Positions 8,378 to 17,507 are shown, counted from the first letter of the stretch. The stretch: DNA of 52,822 nt from an uncultured Bacteroides sp. (GCA_958477465.1 CAUEFX010000024.1:1-52822); one strand, 5' to 3'. The notes: generated by a model from the sequence alone, not told the origin. Translations and numbers: made by a program.

Positions 8378-9082
8378 ATGGCATTTATCAAAAGAACGCT
8401 GATATTATGTATATGGATGCTCACCTTACCGCTTTCCGGCCTGCATGCGCAGGATGATGAAGTGTATAGAATGGAGCTGGGAGGCGGATTAGGAGGCAGT
8501 TTTTACATGGGTGATGCCAATTACACCACCCCATTTAAAAACATAGGAGTAGCCGGAGGATTTATGGCCAGATTCATTATGAATCCGCGAATGTCCATAA
8601 AAACCAATTTAATGGCGGGGAGAATATCCGGCGACACGAGAAATTTTGATAACAAATACCCCGACAACGGAGAAGTCGGTTTCAAACGTACGATCTTCGA
8701 CCTCGGGGCGCAATTTGAATATAACTTTCTGGCATACGGTACCGGAATAGGATACAACGGAGGACATCGTTTCACTCCTTATATATTGGGAGGAATGGGA
8801 TTTACCTTCGCACCGTCACCGGCAGAAGGAGTATTTACGGTAAACTTCCCGATAGGGGTGGGAGTAAAATATAAAATAGCCCGCCGCATCAATATCGGTT
8901 GCGAGTTTACCATGCGGTTCAGCTTAAGTGACAAATTGGACGTTACCAATAAAGAGGGGCTGCAACTGAATGACCCGTATCGGATAAAGAGCCAGGGATG
9001 GAAAAATAAAGACAGTTATTCATATACCGTCTTTTTTGTGACCTACGACCTTTTTTCGAAATGTAAAGAATGTAACAACTAA
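8378..9082 (+). CDS. DUF6089/PorG-like outer-membrane beta-barrel protein
   Basis: This is a 234-residue protein with a signal peptide (cleavage after LHAQ) and an alternating, Gly/aromatic-rich pattern typical of an 8-stranded outer-membrane barrel (GGGLGGSFYMGDANY, YILGGMGFTF, VGVKYKIA). It ends with a Cys pair, CKEC. It sits 4 bp before uppS and just ahead of bamA and two ompH genes. From established knowledge, the Porphyromonas gingivalis T9SS protein PorG occupies the equivalent position. I infer it is the Bacteroides relative. No other T9SS genes are in the window. Confidence 0.75.
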   Translation: MAFIKRTLILCIWMLTLPLSGLHAQDDEVYRMELGGGLGGSFYMGDANYTTPFKNIGVAGGFMARFIMNPRMSIKTNLMAGRISGDTRNFDNKYPDNGEVGFKRTIFDLGAQFEYNFLAYGTGIGYNGGHRFTPYILGGMGFTFAPSPAEGVFTVNFPIGVGVKYKIARRINIGCEFTMRFSLSDKLDVTNKEGLQLNDPYRIKSQGWKNKDSYSYTVFFVTYDLFSKCKECNN

Positions 9083-9086
9083 AAAG

Positions 9087-9821
9087 ATGTCTTATACAGA
9101 GCAAATAGATTTTAGCCGGATACCTCAACATGTGGCAATTATCATGGATGGTAACGGAAGATGGGCCAAACAGCGCGGACATGAACGCAGTTTCGGGCAT
9201 CAGGCCGGTGCGGAGACGGTGCATATCATAGCTGAAGAAGCCGCCCGGATGGGCATTAAGTATCTGACGTTGTATACTTTCTCTACAGAAAACTGGAACC
9301 GTCCGTCCGAGGAAGTGGCAGCACTGATGAATCTTCTTTTCGACTCCATCGAAGAAGAGACTTTCATGAAGAACAACATCAGCTTTCGTATAATAGGCGA
9401 TACAGAGAAATTGCCGGAAAATGTATTGACACGTCTGAATACCTGCGTGAAAAACACTTCACACAACACAGGCATGTGCCTGGTATTGGCACTCAGCTAT
9501 TCTTCACGGTGGGAGATAACGGAAGCAGCCAAACAGATTGCAATACAGGTACAGAAGGGAGAAATTACCCCTGAAGAAGTGACCAGCGACTGTATAGAAT
9601 CACACCTGACTACCCACTTTATGCCCAATCCTGATTTGATGATCCGGACAGGGGGCGAAATACGGCTAAGCAACTACCTCTTATGGCAGTGCGCTTATTC
9701 GGAACTTTATTTCTGCGACACTTTCTGGCCCGATTTCAAGGAAGAAGAATTGAGAAAGGCCATCTGTGATTATCAAAAGCGTGAACGTCGTTTCGGCAAA
9801 ACCAGTGAACAAATCAGTTAA
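9087..9821 (+). CDS. uppS: Isoprenyl (undecaprenyl) diphosphate synthase
   Basis: This is a cis-prenyltransferase that extends farnesyl diphosphate with isopentenyl diphosphate to make the C55 carrier lipid for peptidoglycan and LPS. The 244-residue protein has the family signature MDGNGRWAKQRG with catalytic Asp at about 21, TLYTFSTENW, and the C-terminal DLMIRTGGEIRLSNYLLWQ and FCDTFWPDF. It begins 4 bp after the PorG-like gene and precedes bamA by 25 bp, consistent with an operon. Confidence 0.97.
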   Translation: MSYTEQIDFSRIPQHVAIIMDGNGRWAKQRGHERSFGHQAGAETVHIIAEEAARMGIKYLTLYTFSTENWNRPSEEVAALMNLLFDSIEEETFMKNNISFRIIGDTEKLPENVLTRLNTCVKNTSHNTGMCLVLALSYSSRWEITEAAKQIAIQVQKGEITPEEVTSDCIESHLTTHFMPNPDLMIRTGGEIRLSNYLLWQCAYSELYFCDTFWPDFKEEELRKAICDYQKRERRFGKTSEQIS

Positions 9822-9846
9822 CTCAAAACTTATAATTATAACATAA

Positions 9847-12495
9847 ATGCATTATCGTATATCCTTCATATTCGTAACGTTTATCTGCCTGTTCGGGTTT
9901 GTATTGGCAGGCAAGGCACAAGATGCTAACACAGACGAATCTTCAAAGCCCGTTATTTTATATTCAGGAGTGCCCAAGAAATATGAAATAGCCGATATTA
10001 AGGTCGAAGGTGTTAAAAACTATGAGGACTATGTACTCATCGGATTGTCCGGATTATCAGTCGGACAAACGATTTCAATACCGGGCGATGAAATAACAAG
10101 TGCCATCAAGCGCTACTGGCGTCACGGATTGTTCTCGAATGTGCAGATTACCGCCGAAAAGATAGAAGGCAATAAGGTCTGGCTGAAAATCAACCTGACC
10201 CAACGGCCGCGTATCTCGGAAATACGCTATCACGGTGTAAAAAAATCCGAGAGACAGGATTTGGAGACGCGTTTGGGATTGGTTAAAGGCAGCCAGATTA
10301 CACCGAACCTGGTAGACCGTGCAAAGACCCTGATCAAACGTTATTTCGACGACAAAGGTTTCAAAAACGCTGACGTCATCATTGCACAGAAGGACGATGT
10401 TTCCAATGAGAACCAAGTCATTGTCGATGTAAATATCGATAAGAAAGAGAAAGTAAAAGTACACGAAATTACGATCGTCGGTAACAAGGCCGTAAAAACG
10501 TCGAAGCTGAAACGCGTAATGAAGAAGACAAACGAAAAAGGGAAACTGAAAAACCTGTTCCGTGCCAAGAAATTCATCAACGAGAAATACGAAGAAGACA
10601 AGCAGTTGATTATTGACAAATATAACGAACTGGGATACCGCGATGCAGTAATCGTTGTGGACAGCGTGTCACCTTACGATGAAAAGACCGTCAATGTGTA
10701 TATCGAAATAGAAGAAGGAGACAAGTACTATCTTCGCAATGTGACATGGGTAGGTAACACTTTGTACCCGTCCGAACAGCTGAATTACCTTCTCCGGATG
10801 AAAAAAGGAGATGTCTACAATCAGAAATTATTAAACGAACGTCTTTCTACGGATGAGGATGCGATCGGTAACCTGTACTACAATAACGGTTACCTGTTCT
10901 ACAACCTCGATCCGGTGGAAATCAATATCGACGGCGATTCCATCGACCTTGAGATGAGAATCTACGAAGGCAGACAAGCCACCATCAATAAGATTAAAAT
11001 CAACGGTAACGACCGCCTGTATGAGAATGTAGTCCGTCGTGAACTCCGTACCCGTCCCGGACAGTTGTTCAGCCGTGACGACCTCATGCGTTCCATGCGT
11101 GAGATCCAGCAAATGGGACACTTCGACCCGGAAAACATCCACCCGGACATCCAGCCGGATCCGATGAACGGTACGGTCGACATCGCCTACGATCTGGTAT
11201 CCAAAGCCAACGACCAGGTTGAGTTCTCCGCAGGTTGGGGACAGACCGGTGTCATCGGTAAATTGAGTCTGAAGTTCACCAACTTCTCACTGGCCAACCT
11301 GTTGCACCCGGGAGACAACTATCGTGGCATCCTTCCGCAAGGTGACGGTCAGACATTGACTGTCAGCGGGCAAACCAATGCAAGATACTACCAGTCATAC
11401 AGTATCTCATTCTTCGATCCGTGGTTTGGCGGCAAACGCCCGAACTCATTCTCCGTGTCGGCATTCTACTCCAGACAAACCGATATCAGCAGCCGTTATT
11501 ATAACGACAGCTATTACAATAACTACTACAACAGCATTTACAGTGGTTATGGCGGATACGGTATGTACAATTACGGAAACTACAACAACTATGAGAACTA
11601 CTACGATCCGGACAAATCGATCCAGATGTGGGGACTTTCAATCGGTTGGGGTAAACGTCTGAAATGGCCGGATGACTATTTCACACTTTCAGCAGAGTTG
11701 GCATACCAACGTTATATATTGAAAGACTGGCAGTATTTCCCGGTTACAGACGGAAAATGCAACAATATCAGTCTGAACCTGACACTGGCCCGTAGCTCTA
11801 TAGACAACCCGCTGTTCCCGCGTCAGGGCTCCGAATTCTCATTGTCGGCACAGATTACACCGCCGTATTCTCTGTTTGACGGAAGAGATTACAAGGGATA
11901 CTATAACTCCAACGGTGGCATTACTCAAGAAAACAGAAACAAACTCTACAATTGGATCGAGTACCACAAATGGAAATTCAAAGCAAAGACATACACCGCT
12001 TTGATGGACTATACCACTCATCCAAAATCTCTGGTGCTGATGAGCCGTGTTGAATTCGGATTATTAGGACACTACAACAAATACAAGAAGTCTCCGTTCG
12101 AAACATTCGATGTAGGAGGTGACGGTATGACAGGCTACTCGAGCTATGCAACGGAAAGCATCGCATTGCGTGGATACGAAAACAGTTCGTTGACGCCTTA
12201 TGGCAGCGAAGGTTATGCATACACCCGTCTGGGCATCGAACTAAGATATCCGCTGATGCTGGAAACAAGTACCAACATTTATGTGTTAGGTTTCTTGGAA
12301 GCCGGTAATGCATGGAACGATATCAATAAATTCAATCCGTTCGATTTGAAACGTTCTGCCGGTGTCGGTGTGCGTATCTTCCTCCCGATGATCGGTATGA
12401 TGGGTATTGACTGGGCTTACGGTTTCGATAAAGTATTCGGTAGCAGCAGTGCCGGTGGCAGTCACTTCCACTTCGTACTGGGCCAGGAATTCTAA
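9847..12495 (+). CDS. bamA: Outer-membrane protein assembly factor BamA (Omp85)
   Basis: This is the core of the BAM machine that inserts beta-barrels into the outer membrane. The 882-residue protein has a signal peptide (to about GKAQ), POTRA repeats over roughly 40-460 (IADIKVEGVKNYEDYVL, VKVHEITIVGNKAVKTSKLKR, ATINKIKINGNDRLYE), then the barrel. The Omp85 RGY motif is at about 775. A Tyr/Asn-rich stretch at about 550-590 probably forms a surface loop. It is followed after 25 bp by two periplasmic chaperone genes. Confidence 0.95.
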   Translation: MHYRISFIFVTFICLFGFVLAGKAQDANTDESSKPVILYSGVPKKYEIADIKVEGVKNYEDYVLIGLSGLSVGQTISIPGDEITSAIKRYWRHGLFSNVQITAEKIEGNKVWLKINLTQRPRISEIRYHGVKKSERQDLETRLGLVKGSQITPNLVDRAKTLIKRYFDDKGFKNADVIIAQKDDVSNENQVIVDVNIDKKEKVKVHEITIVGNKAVKTSKLKRVMKKTNEKGKLKNLFRAKKFINEKYEEDKQLIIDKYNELGYRDAVIVVDSVSPYDEKTVNVYIEIEEGDKYYLRNVTWVGNTLYPSEQLNYLLRMKKGDVYNQKLLNERLSTDEDAIGNLYYNNGYLFYNLDPVEINIDGDSIDLEMRIYEGRQATINKIKINGNDRLYENVVRRELRTRPGQLFSRDDLMRSMREIQQMGHFDPENIHPDIQPDPMNGTVDIAYDLVSKANDQVEFSAGWGQTGVIGKLSLKFTNFSLANLLHPGDNYRGILPQGDGQTLTVSGQTNARYYQSYSISFFDPWFGGKRPNSFSVSAFYSRQTDISSRYYNDSYYNNYYNSIYSGYGGYGMYNYGNYNNYENYYDPDKSIQMWGLSIGWGKRLKWPDDYFTLSAELAYQRYILKDWQYFPVTDGKCNNISLNLTLARSSIDNPLFPRQGSEFSLSAQITPPYSLFDGRDYKGYYNSNGGITQENRNKLYNWIEYHKWKFKAKTYTALMDYTTHPKSLVLMSRVEFGLLGHYNKYKKSPFETFDVGGDGMTGYSSYATESIALRGYENSSLTPYGSEGYAYTRLGIELRYPLMLETSTNIYVLGFLEAGNAWNDINKFNPFDLKRSAGVGVRIFLPMIGMMGIDWAYGFDKVFGSSSAGGSHFHFVLGQEF

Positions 12496-12520
12496 TTGTT
12501 TCATTAAAAAACTAAACATT

Positions 12521-13036
12521 ATGAGAAAGTCTGTTCTATTTATCATGATGCTGTTTGTTGTCAGTCTGACAGCCAGCGCACAAAAATTCGCTCTGATCGA
12601 TATGGAATATATCTTGAAGAACATTCCCGCTTATGAGCGTGCTAACGAACAGTTGAACCAATCTTCCAAGAAATGGCAGAGCGAAGTAGAAACGCTTGCC
12701 AAGGAGGCTCAAACACTGTATAAGAATTATCAATCGGAAACTGTATTCCTTTCTGAAGAACAAAAGACCAAGAAAGAAGAGGAGATTGTAGCAAAGGAGA
12801 AAGAAGCAGCGGAGTTGAAGCGCAAATATTTCGGTCCGGAAGGCGAACTCTTCAAGAAGAGAGAAAGCCTGATGAAGCCTATTCAAGATGAAATATACAA
12901 TGCCGTCAAAGAGCTGGCAGAGCAAAAAAGTTACTCTGTCGTGATAGACAGGGCATCGGCAGCAAGCATCATTTTTGCATCTCCGCGTATCGATATAAGT
13001 AATGAAGTGCTGGCAAAATTAGGATATTCAAATTAA
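12521..13036 (+). CDS. OmpH/Skp family periplasmic chaperone (first copy)
   Basis: This is a 171-residue protein with a signal peptide (after TASAQ) and the Skp/OmpH layout: a short beta body (KFALIDMEYILKNIPAYE), a long charged coiled coil at about 50-130 rich in Lys/Glu, and a C-terminal strand region (YSVVIDRASAASIIFASPRIDIS). Skp proteins hold unfolded outer-membrane proteins before delivery to BAM. I use the start MRKSVLFIMM at 12521, because frame extensions run back into bamA. It follows bamA by 25 bp. Confidence 0.92.
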   Translation: MRKSVLFIMMLFVVSLTASAQKFALIDMEYILKNIPAYERANEQLNQSSKKWQSEVETLAKEAQTLYKNYQSETVFLSEEQKTKKEEEIVAKEKEAAELKRKYFGPEGELFKKRESLMKPIQDEIYNAVKELAEQKSYSVVIDRASAASIIFASPRIDISNEVLAKLGYSN

Positions 13037-13041
13037 TTTCA

Positions 13042-13049
13042 TACATTTG
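13042..13049 (+). promoter_or_regulatory. -7 box upstream of the second ompH
   Basis: TACATTTG fits TAnnTTTG and lies 44 bp before the ATG at 13094. A TTA sits about 20 bases upstream where TTG is expected. It suggests an internal promoter in the envelope operon. Confidence 0.5.
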
Positions 13050-13093
13050 CAAGCGATAACCGGAAAGTAATCATTAAAATAAATAATAAAACT

Positions 13094-13609
13094 ATGCTAA
13101 AGAAAATTGCACTATTAGTTATGTTAGTACTCCCGATGGGTGTATTTGCACAATCAACACTTAAGTTCGGTCACATGAATTCGACTGAAATTATCCCTAC
13201 AATGCCTGAATACACAAAAGCTATCTCTGAATTGCAGGCTTTGGAAAAGAACTACACAGATGAGATTCAACGGACTCAGGCAGAATTCACAAAAAAATAT
13301 CAGGAATTCCAACAGGCAATAGCTAAAGATTCTCTCCCGCAAAACATTGCAGAAAGAAGACAGAAAGAGTTGCAGGACATGGCTGAAAGACAAGAACAAT
13401 TCCAGCAGGAAGCACAGCAGGGAATGCAGAAAGCACAGCAAGAGAAAATGCCTCCTATCTACCAGAAGCTGGACAATGCCATCAAAGCTGTAGGTGAAGC
13501 AGAAGGCGTTATCTATGTTTTCGACCTTGCACGTACTCAGATTCCTTATATCGGCGCTCAAAGCATCGATCTTACCACAAAGGTAAAAGCTCAACTCGGA
13601 ATCAAATAA
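13094..13609 (+). CDS. OmpH/Skp family periplasmic chaperone (second copy)
   Basis: This is a 171-residue Skp-like protein with a signal peptide (after MGVFAQ), body strand LKFGHMNSTEIIPTMPEY, a Gln/Glu/Lys-rich coiled coil at about 45-125 and a C-terminal strand (VIYVFDLARTQIPYIGAQSIDLT). It has the same length as the preceding gene but is clearly diverged from it, so it is an old duplication. The tandem ompH pair after bamA is common in Bacteroidales. Confidence 0.92.
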   Translation: MLKKIALLVMLVLPMGVFAQSTLKFGHMNSTEIIPTMPEYTKAISELQALEKNYTDEIQRTQAEFTKKYQEFQQAIAKDSLPQNIAERRQKELQDMAERQEQFQQEAQQGMQKAQQEKMPPIYQKLDNAIKAVGEAEGVIYVFDLARTQIPYIGAQSIDLTTKVKAQLGIK

Positions 13610-13662
13610 AAGAACGGCTGCTTAACAAGTCTTTTTTATAAGCGACCAATAACAAGAACAAA

Positions 13663-13735
13663 GCGAGCTACAAGCAACAGGTTACCGGCTATTTCGACTT
13701 AAAATGCCATTTGTAACTTGTAGCTTGTAGCTCGT
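13663..13735. repeat. Imperfect 23-bp inverted repeat just upstream of murI
   Basis: The arms 13663-13685 and 13713-13735 match as reverse complements at 20 of 23 positions, with a 27-bp spacer. The right arm ends 15 bp before the murI start codon, so the stem could affect murI translation or terminate ompH transcription. It has the look of a dispersed palindromic element. Confidence 0.65.
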
Positions 13736-13750
13736 AACTTTTCCATCATC

Positions 13751-14593
13751 ATGAAACCAAACCTCTCACAAGCCCCCGGCCCTATCGGGATATTCGACTC
13801 AGGCTATGGCGGACTGACCATTTTAAGAAAAATCAGGGAAGTCCTGCCTCAATACGACTATATCTATCTGGGAGACAACGCCCGCGCTCCTTATGGTACA
13901 CGCTCTTTTGAGATCGTCTATGAATTTACCCTCCAAGCCGTAAACAAACTATTTGAAATGGGATGTCATCTGGTGATTCTGGCATGCAACACTGCCTCGG
14001 CAAAAGCCCTGCGGAGTATCCAAATGAATGATTTGCCGGATATAGATCCCCGGCGGAGAGTGCTCGGAGTAATCCGCCCCACAGTAGAATGTATAGGTGC
14101 CATGACTCATAGCCGCCACGTAGGCGTATTCGCCACATCGGGTACCATTAAGTCGGAGTCATACCCTCTGGAGATACATAAACTATTTCCGGACATTCAT
14201 GTCAGTGGAGAAGCTTGTCCGATGTGGGTGTCGTTGGTAGAAAACAATGAAGCCAATGCCCCCGGAGCCGATTATTTCGTAAAGAAATACACTGACAACT
14301 TATTAAAGAAAGATCCCCTGATCGATGCGATCATACTGGGATGCACACACTATCCGTTATTGCTACCCAAAATAAAGCAGTTTGTACCCGATCATATCAA
14401 GGTCGTATCGCAAGGCGAATACGTTGCCGAAAGCCTGAAAGACTATCTGTATCGCCATCCGGAAATGGCAGCCAAATGTACGCGAGACGGGAAGTGCACG
14501 TTTTATACGACAGAAGCAGAAGAGAAATTCACCGAATCCGCCTCTACTTTCTTAAATGAAAAAATAGCCGTCAAACGGATAACGCTCGAATAG
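13751..14593 (+). CDS. murI: Glutamate racemase
   Basis: This enzyme makes D-glutamate for peptidoglycan. The 280-residue protein has the N-terminal GIFDSGYGGLTIL motif and the two catalytic cysteines in ILACNTASA (Cys about 79) and ILGCTHYPLL (Cys about 198). It is the last gene of the envelope cluster, 141 bp after ompH, with an inverted repeat in between. A bidirectional terminator follows at 14629. Confidence 0.96.
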   Translation: MKPNLSQAPGPIGIFDSGYGGLTILRKIREVLPQYDYIYLGDNARAPYGTRSFEIVYEFTLQAVNKLFEMGCHLVILACNTASAKALRSIQMNDLPDIDPRRRVLGVIRPTVECIGAMTHSRHVGVFATSGTIKSESYPLEIHKLFPDIHVSGEACPMWVSLVENNEANAPGADYFVKKYTDNLLKKDPLIDAIILGCTHYPLLLPKIKQFVPDHIKVVSQGEYVAESLKDYLYRHPEMAAKCTRDGKCTFYTTEAEEKFTESASTFLNEKIAVKRITLE

Positions 14594-14628
14594 GGTGGCC
14601 GGGCAATCCTCCGTATACTTCTATAACA

Positions 14629-14679
14629 AAGCCACTCCTGTCATATAGACCTCAGAGAGTTCTGTAGCAGGAGTGGCTT
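14629..14679. terminator. Bidirectional hairpin between murI and the fimbrillin-like gene
   Basis: A perfect 12-bp stem (AAGCCACTCCTG at 14629-14640 pairing with 14668-14679) sits between two convergent genes. There is no long T-run, so termination strength is uncertain. Confidence 0.6.
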
Positions 14680-14684
14680 GGTAT

Positions 14685-14722
14685 TTATAGCGGAATAGAA
14701 CCGTTATAGCGGAATAGAGCCG
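14685..14722. repeat. 19-bp tandem duplication covering the stop codon
   Basis: Positions 14685-14703 and 14704-14722 are the same 19 bp apart from one base. The right-hand copy encodes the last residues and stop of the fimbrillin-like lipoprotein, so the gene's 3' end is duplicated just beyond its stop. Confidence 0.75.
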
Positions 14723-15489
14723 TCGAAGATTTTAAGAGTCACTTTGTCGGCACTCACAACCGCCTTATAACTCTCTCCCGACTCCAGCTGTATGGTTTCG
14801 GCTACTGTAGCCGTATAAGCTCTGCCATCGCTCAGCTGTACCTGAAAAGGAGTTCCCTTTTCAATTCTTTGCGGTAGAAGATTAATGGAAGGAAACGTTC
14901 CGGTTCCTCTTGTCGTACCATCTGCCGCACATTCAATTTTAACATATTCTACTTCATCAAGCGTAGTCACAGAGCCGTCCTTCAAGTTCTGAATACCCTT
15001 ATTCTTCAACAAAGCACTGACCTCAGCACTACCCGGATAAGGATTGCCATCCTCATCAAGCACCTCTACCACCAAAGGAGCCATCACCCGTTTAAACAGA
15101 AGGCATACCTCCCGCTGTCCTTTGACCGCTTTCGCCAGTCCGAACAGATAGTTTTCCGTTCCCCCTTTCAAGACACGGGTCTCCGCACCGGACAGTTCTT
15201 CCGGCAAACGCGGATAATGGGCATAGAAAAGAACCTCACCCGCCTTTCCGAATTCCGCCCAGGAGCGAGTATCCTTTCCGAGATTAAACACTGTAAACGC
15301 ATCATCCGAATCGGTGCGCATTGAAATCAGATCAATGAAAGAGCCACCGGCCCGTGACAGCGCTTCATCACCGGCCAAAGCACCGGTAAAGTTAATCGTC
15401 TGATCGGTTGCCAACTCTTCCGATTCATTTTGCTGGCAACTCCAAAAACAACTGATTGCCAGACTCATCAAAAATATTTTTGCTTTCAT
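14704..15489 (-). CDS. Fimbrillin-like lipoprotein
   Basis: This is a 261-residue protein with a signal peptide and lipobox CFWSC (Cys about 18). The body resembles the N-terminal part of Bacteroidales fimbrillin-family proteins: INFTGAL early, an SRAG segment near 46, FTVFNLG and LFYAHYP. It is shorter than a typical full fimbrillin. The gene starts 24 bp after the histidine kinase gene on the same strand, so the two form an operon. The role could be surface adhesin, pilus accessory protein or kinase partner; none is proven. Confidence 0.65.
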   Translation of the reverse strand: MKAKIFLMSLAISCFWSCQQNESEELATDQTINFTGALAGDEALSRAGGSFIDLISMRTDSDDAFTVFNLGKDTRSWAEFGKAGEVLFYAHYPRLPEELSGAETRVLKGGTENYLFGLAKAVKGQREVCLLFKRVMAPLVVEVLDEDGNPYPGSAEVSALLKNKGIQNLKDGSVTTLDEVEYVKIECAADGTTRGTGTFPSINLLPQRIEKGTPFQVQLSDGRAYTATVAETIQLESGESYKAVVSADKVTLKIFDGSIPL

Positions 15490-15513
15490 CTATTGAGGTA
15501 TTAAAAATAAAGA

Positions 15514-17475
15514 CTAAGAATAGGGTATTATAAATACAAAACGGCACCCTTTCGTGTACTTAGAATCAAGAGTCAGACTCCCTCCCAATTTATCAGCAAC
15601 TCCCCGACAGATAGAGAGTCCCAGTCCGGTACCCTGGGAATAGGCATCGAGCTTGGCAAATCTGGAGAAAACCGCCTCCTGCTTTTCCGAAGGGATACCG
15701 GGACCGGTATCGGTTACTGTAAAACAGATTTTCTGCTCTTCCTTCATTACACTGTATGCCAATGTTATACTGCCCGACGGAGTAAATTTTGCGGCATTAT
15801 GCAGCAAGTGCACCAACACCTGTATGACGCGTTCCGGGTTGCTTTTCACAAGAAACTCCTCCCGATCCGGTTTGAAATACAAATTCACTCCCTCACGCAC
15901 ATATTCACGGATATTGTCCACACTCGACTTGCAACAATCGTTTATATTGGTCATGGTATCCGCCGGCATCATTCCGGTTTTATCCAGATCGGACAGTTCA
16001 AGCACATCCGTTATCAGACGAAGAAGGTTATTACTGTTTTCTTCTATAATCGAAGCATAGACCTTAGTTTCCGGATCGCCCTGATAGCGGTCTCCCAATA
16101 TTTGGGAGAATCCCACAATCGAGTTTAACGGTGTACGAATTTCGTGCGATATACTTTGTATAAACGATGTTTTCATCTGGCTGGCAGCCTCTGCCGCGTT
16201 TTTGGCTTCCTTCAGTTCTTCCTTCGAATGAAGGAGCCACTTATTCAAGCGATTCTCATGATACAGGAATAGAACCACGAAAAGCAATAGGGAAACCAGC
16301 AAAATGATGAAAAGCTGCTTATTGTGCAGTTCTTTTTCCCGTGCCTGAAGTGCCAGTTCCTTTTTCTCGGCATTCAATCTTTCCATGTCGACCAGCGTGG
16401 CAAATCCGCTGATAGACTGTTCTTCATTGTTTTGCCTTATGGAATCTTCCAACAGAATATATTTATAGAAAAAGTCCGTCGCAAGAGCCTTTCGTCCCAT
16501 TGCCCGGTATATCTCACCTTTCGTGCGATAATGGCCGCTTTGCAGTGCACATTCATTCAGCCGCCGCTCTTCCTCGATTTGTTTATCGGTGGCTGCCAGG
16601 GCTTTTTGGTATTGTCTGGTCTGCTTGTAATAAAAGGCCTCATCCTCATAATAAAGCTTTTTATAAATCTCCAGTTTTTTATCCCCTTCGACCAGGGCCT
16701 TAGCTTCCTGCAATTTGTTCCACGCCGCTTCCGGATTATTTATGGCAAGATAATAGTGCACATATCCCAGCTTGGCAGAGAAGGCATGTGTACTTGCATT
16801 GGCTGTGGCCTCCGCCTTTTTCAACATTTCGAGCGCTTTAGAGATATTTCCCTGATTGATATAGTACTTGGCGACCTCCGTATAAGCGGTTGAAATATTA
16901 TAATCATCGAGATGATAAGTCTCGGCCAGTTCGATTCCTTTCAGGCAATACTTGATAGCCAAACTCTTCAGATCTTTGATTTCATAAATCTGATACAGGC
17001 TGTTATAGCAATAAAGCAGTCCGATTTTACTATCTCTCTTTTGTGCATCCTTAAGCATTTTCTGAGCTTCATACAAGGCAACATTGCTTTTCCCCGTTTT
17101 GAGATAATATAGAATCAACCGGTTGTTCCAAGCGAAATAATAGTATTTAAGCTGATTGGTTTTCTCCGCGAACTCCTTCACGACTTTCGTATAATGGATG
17201 ATACTGTCTTCTTTATCACCCTTAAAATAGTAATAGTCCAATTTCAAAGTCAATGCCACGGCACGCATGCGCTGATCTCCTTTCTTTTCAGACATCCGAG
17301 ATAATGTATCTGCCATGTGAAGCACTTTCGCATCACCTACATTTTCCTGACAACGCTGAAAATAGGAATAAAGCTCACTATCTATATTAAACTCCTTTTC
17401 TTCCTGTGCACGGACTGTACAACAAGAAATAAGAGAAATGATAAACAATATTCTCCGACAGATGATAAATCTCAT
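15514..17475 (-). CDS. TPR-containing sensor histidine kinase (copy 1)
   Basis: This is a 653-residue membrane kinase: signal peptide, periplasmic TPR-like helical repeats (about 25-350), one transmembrane segment (about 388-405), a coiled-coil linker, H-box SISHEIRTPLNSI with phosphoacceptor His about 444, N-box LLHNAAKF, G1 DTGPGIP and G2 GTGLGLS. It has no receiver or DNA-binding domain, and no response regulator lies nearby. I start at MRFIICRR (17475), because the TATATTTG box at 17508-17515 would place the ATG at 17505 at or before the transcript start. It is paralogous to the kinase at 50632. Confidence 0.92.
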   Translation of the reverse strand: MRFIICRRILFIISLISCCTVRAQEEKEFNIDSELYSYFQRCQENVGDAKVLHMADTLSRMSEKKGDQRMRAVALTLKLDYYYFKGDKEDSIIHYTKVVKEFAEKTNQLKYYYFAWNNRLILYYLKTGKSNVALYEAQKMLKDAQKRDSKIGLLYCYNSLYQIYEIKDLKSLAIKYCLKGIELAETYHLDDYNISTAYTEVAKYYINQGNISKALEMLKKAEATANASTHAFSAKLGYVHYYLAINNPEAAWNKLQEAKALVEGDKKLEIYKKLYYEDEAFYYKQTRQYQKALAATDKQIEEERRLNECALQSGHYRTKGEIYRAMGRKALATDFFYKYILLEDSIRQNNEEQSISGFATLVDMERLNAEKKELALQAREKELHNKQLFIILLVSLLLFVVLFLYHENRLNKWLLHSKEELKEAKNAAEAASQMKTSFIQSISHEIRTPLNSIVGFSQILGDRYQGDPETKVYASIIEENSNNLLRLITDVLELSDLDKTGMMPADTMTNINDCCKSSVDNIREYVREGVNLYFKPDREEFLVKSNPERVIQVLVHLLHNAAKFTPSGSITLAYSVMKEEQKICFTVTDTGPGIPSEKQEAVFSRFAKLDAYSQGTGLGLSICRGVADKLGGSLTLDSKYTKGCRFVFIIPYS

Positions 17476-17507
17476 ATTCCGCAATAATATAATGTGGTTG
17501 TGCATTG

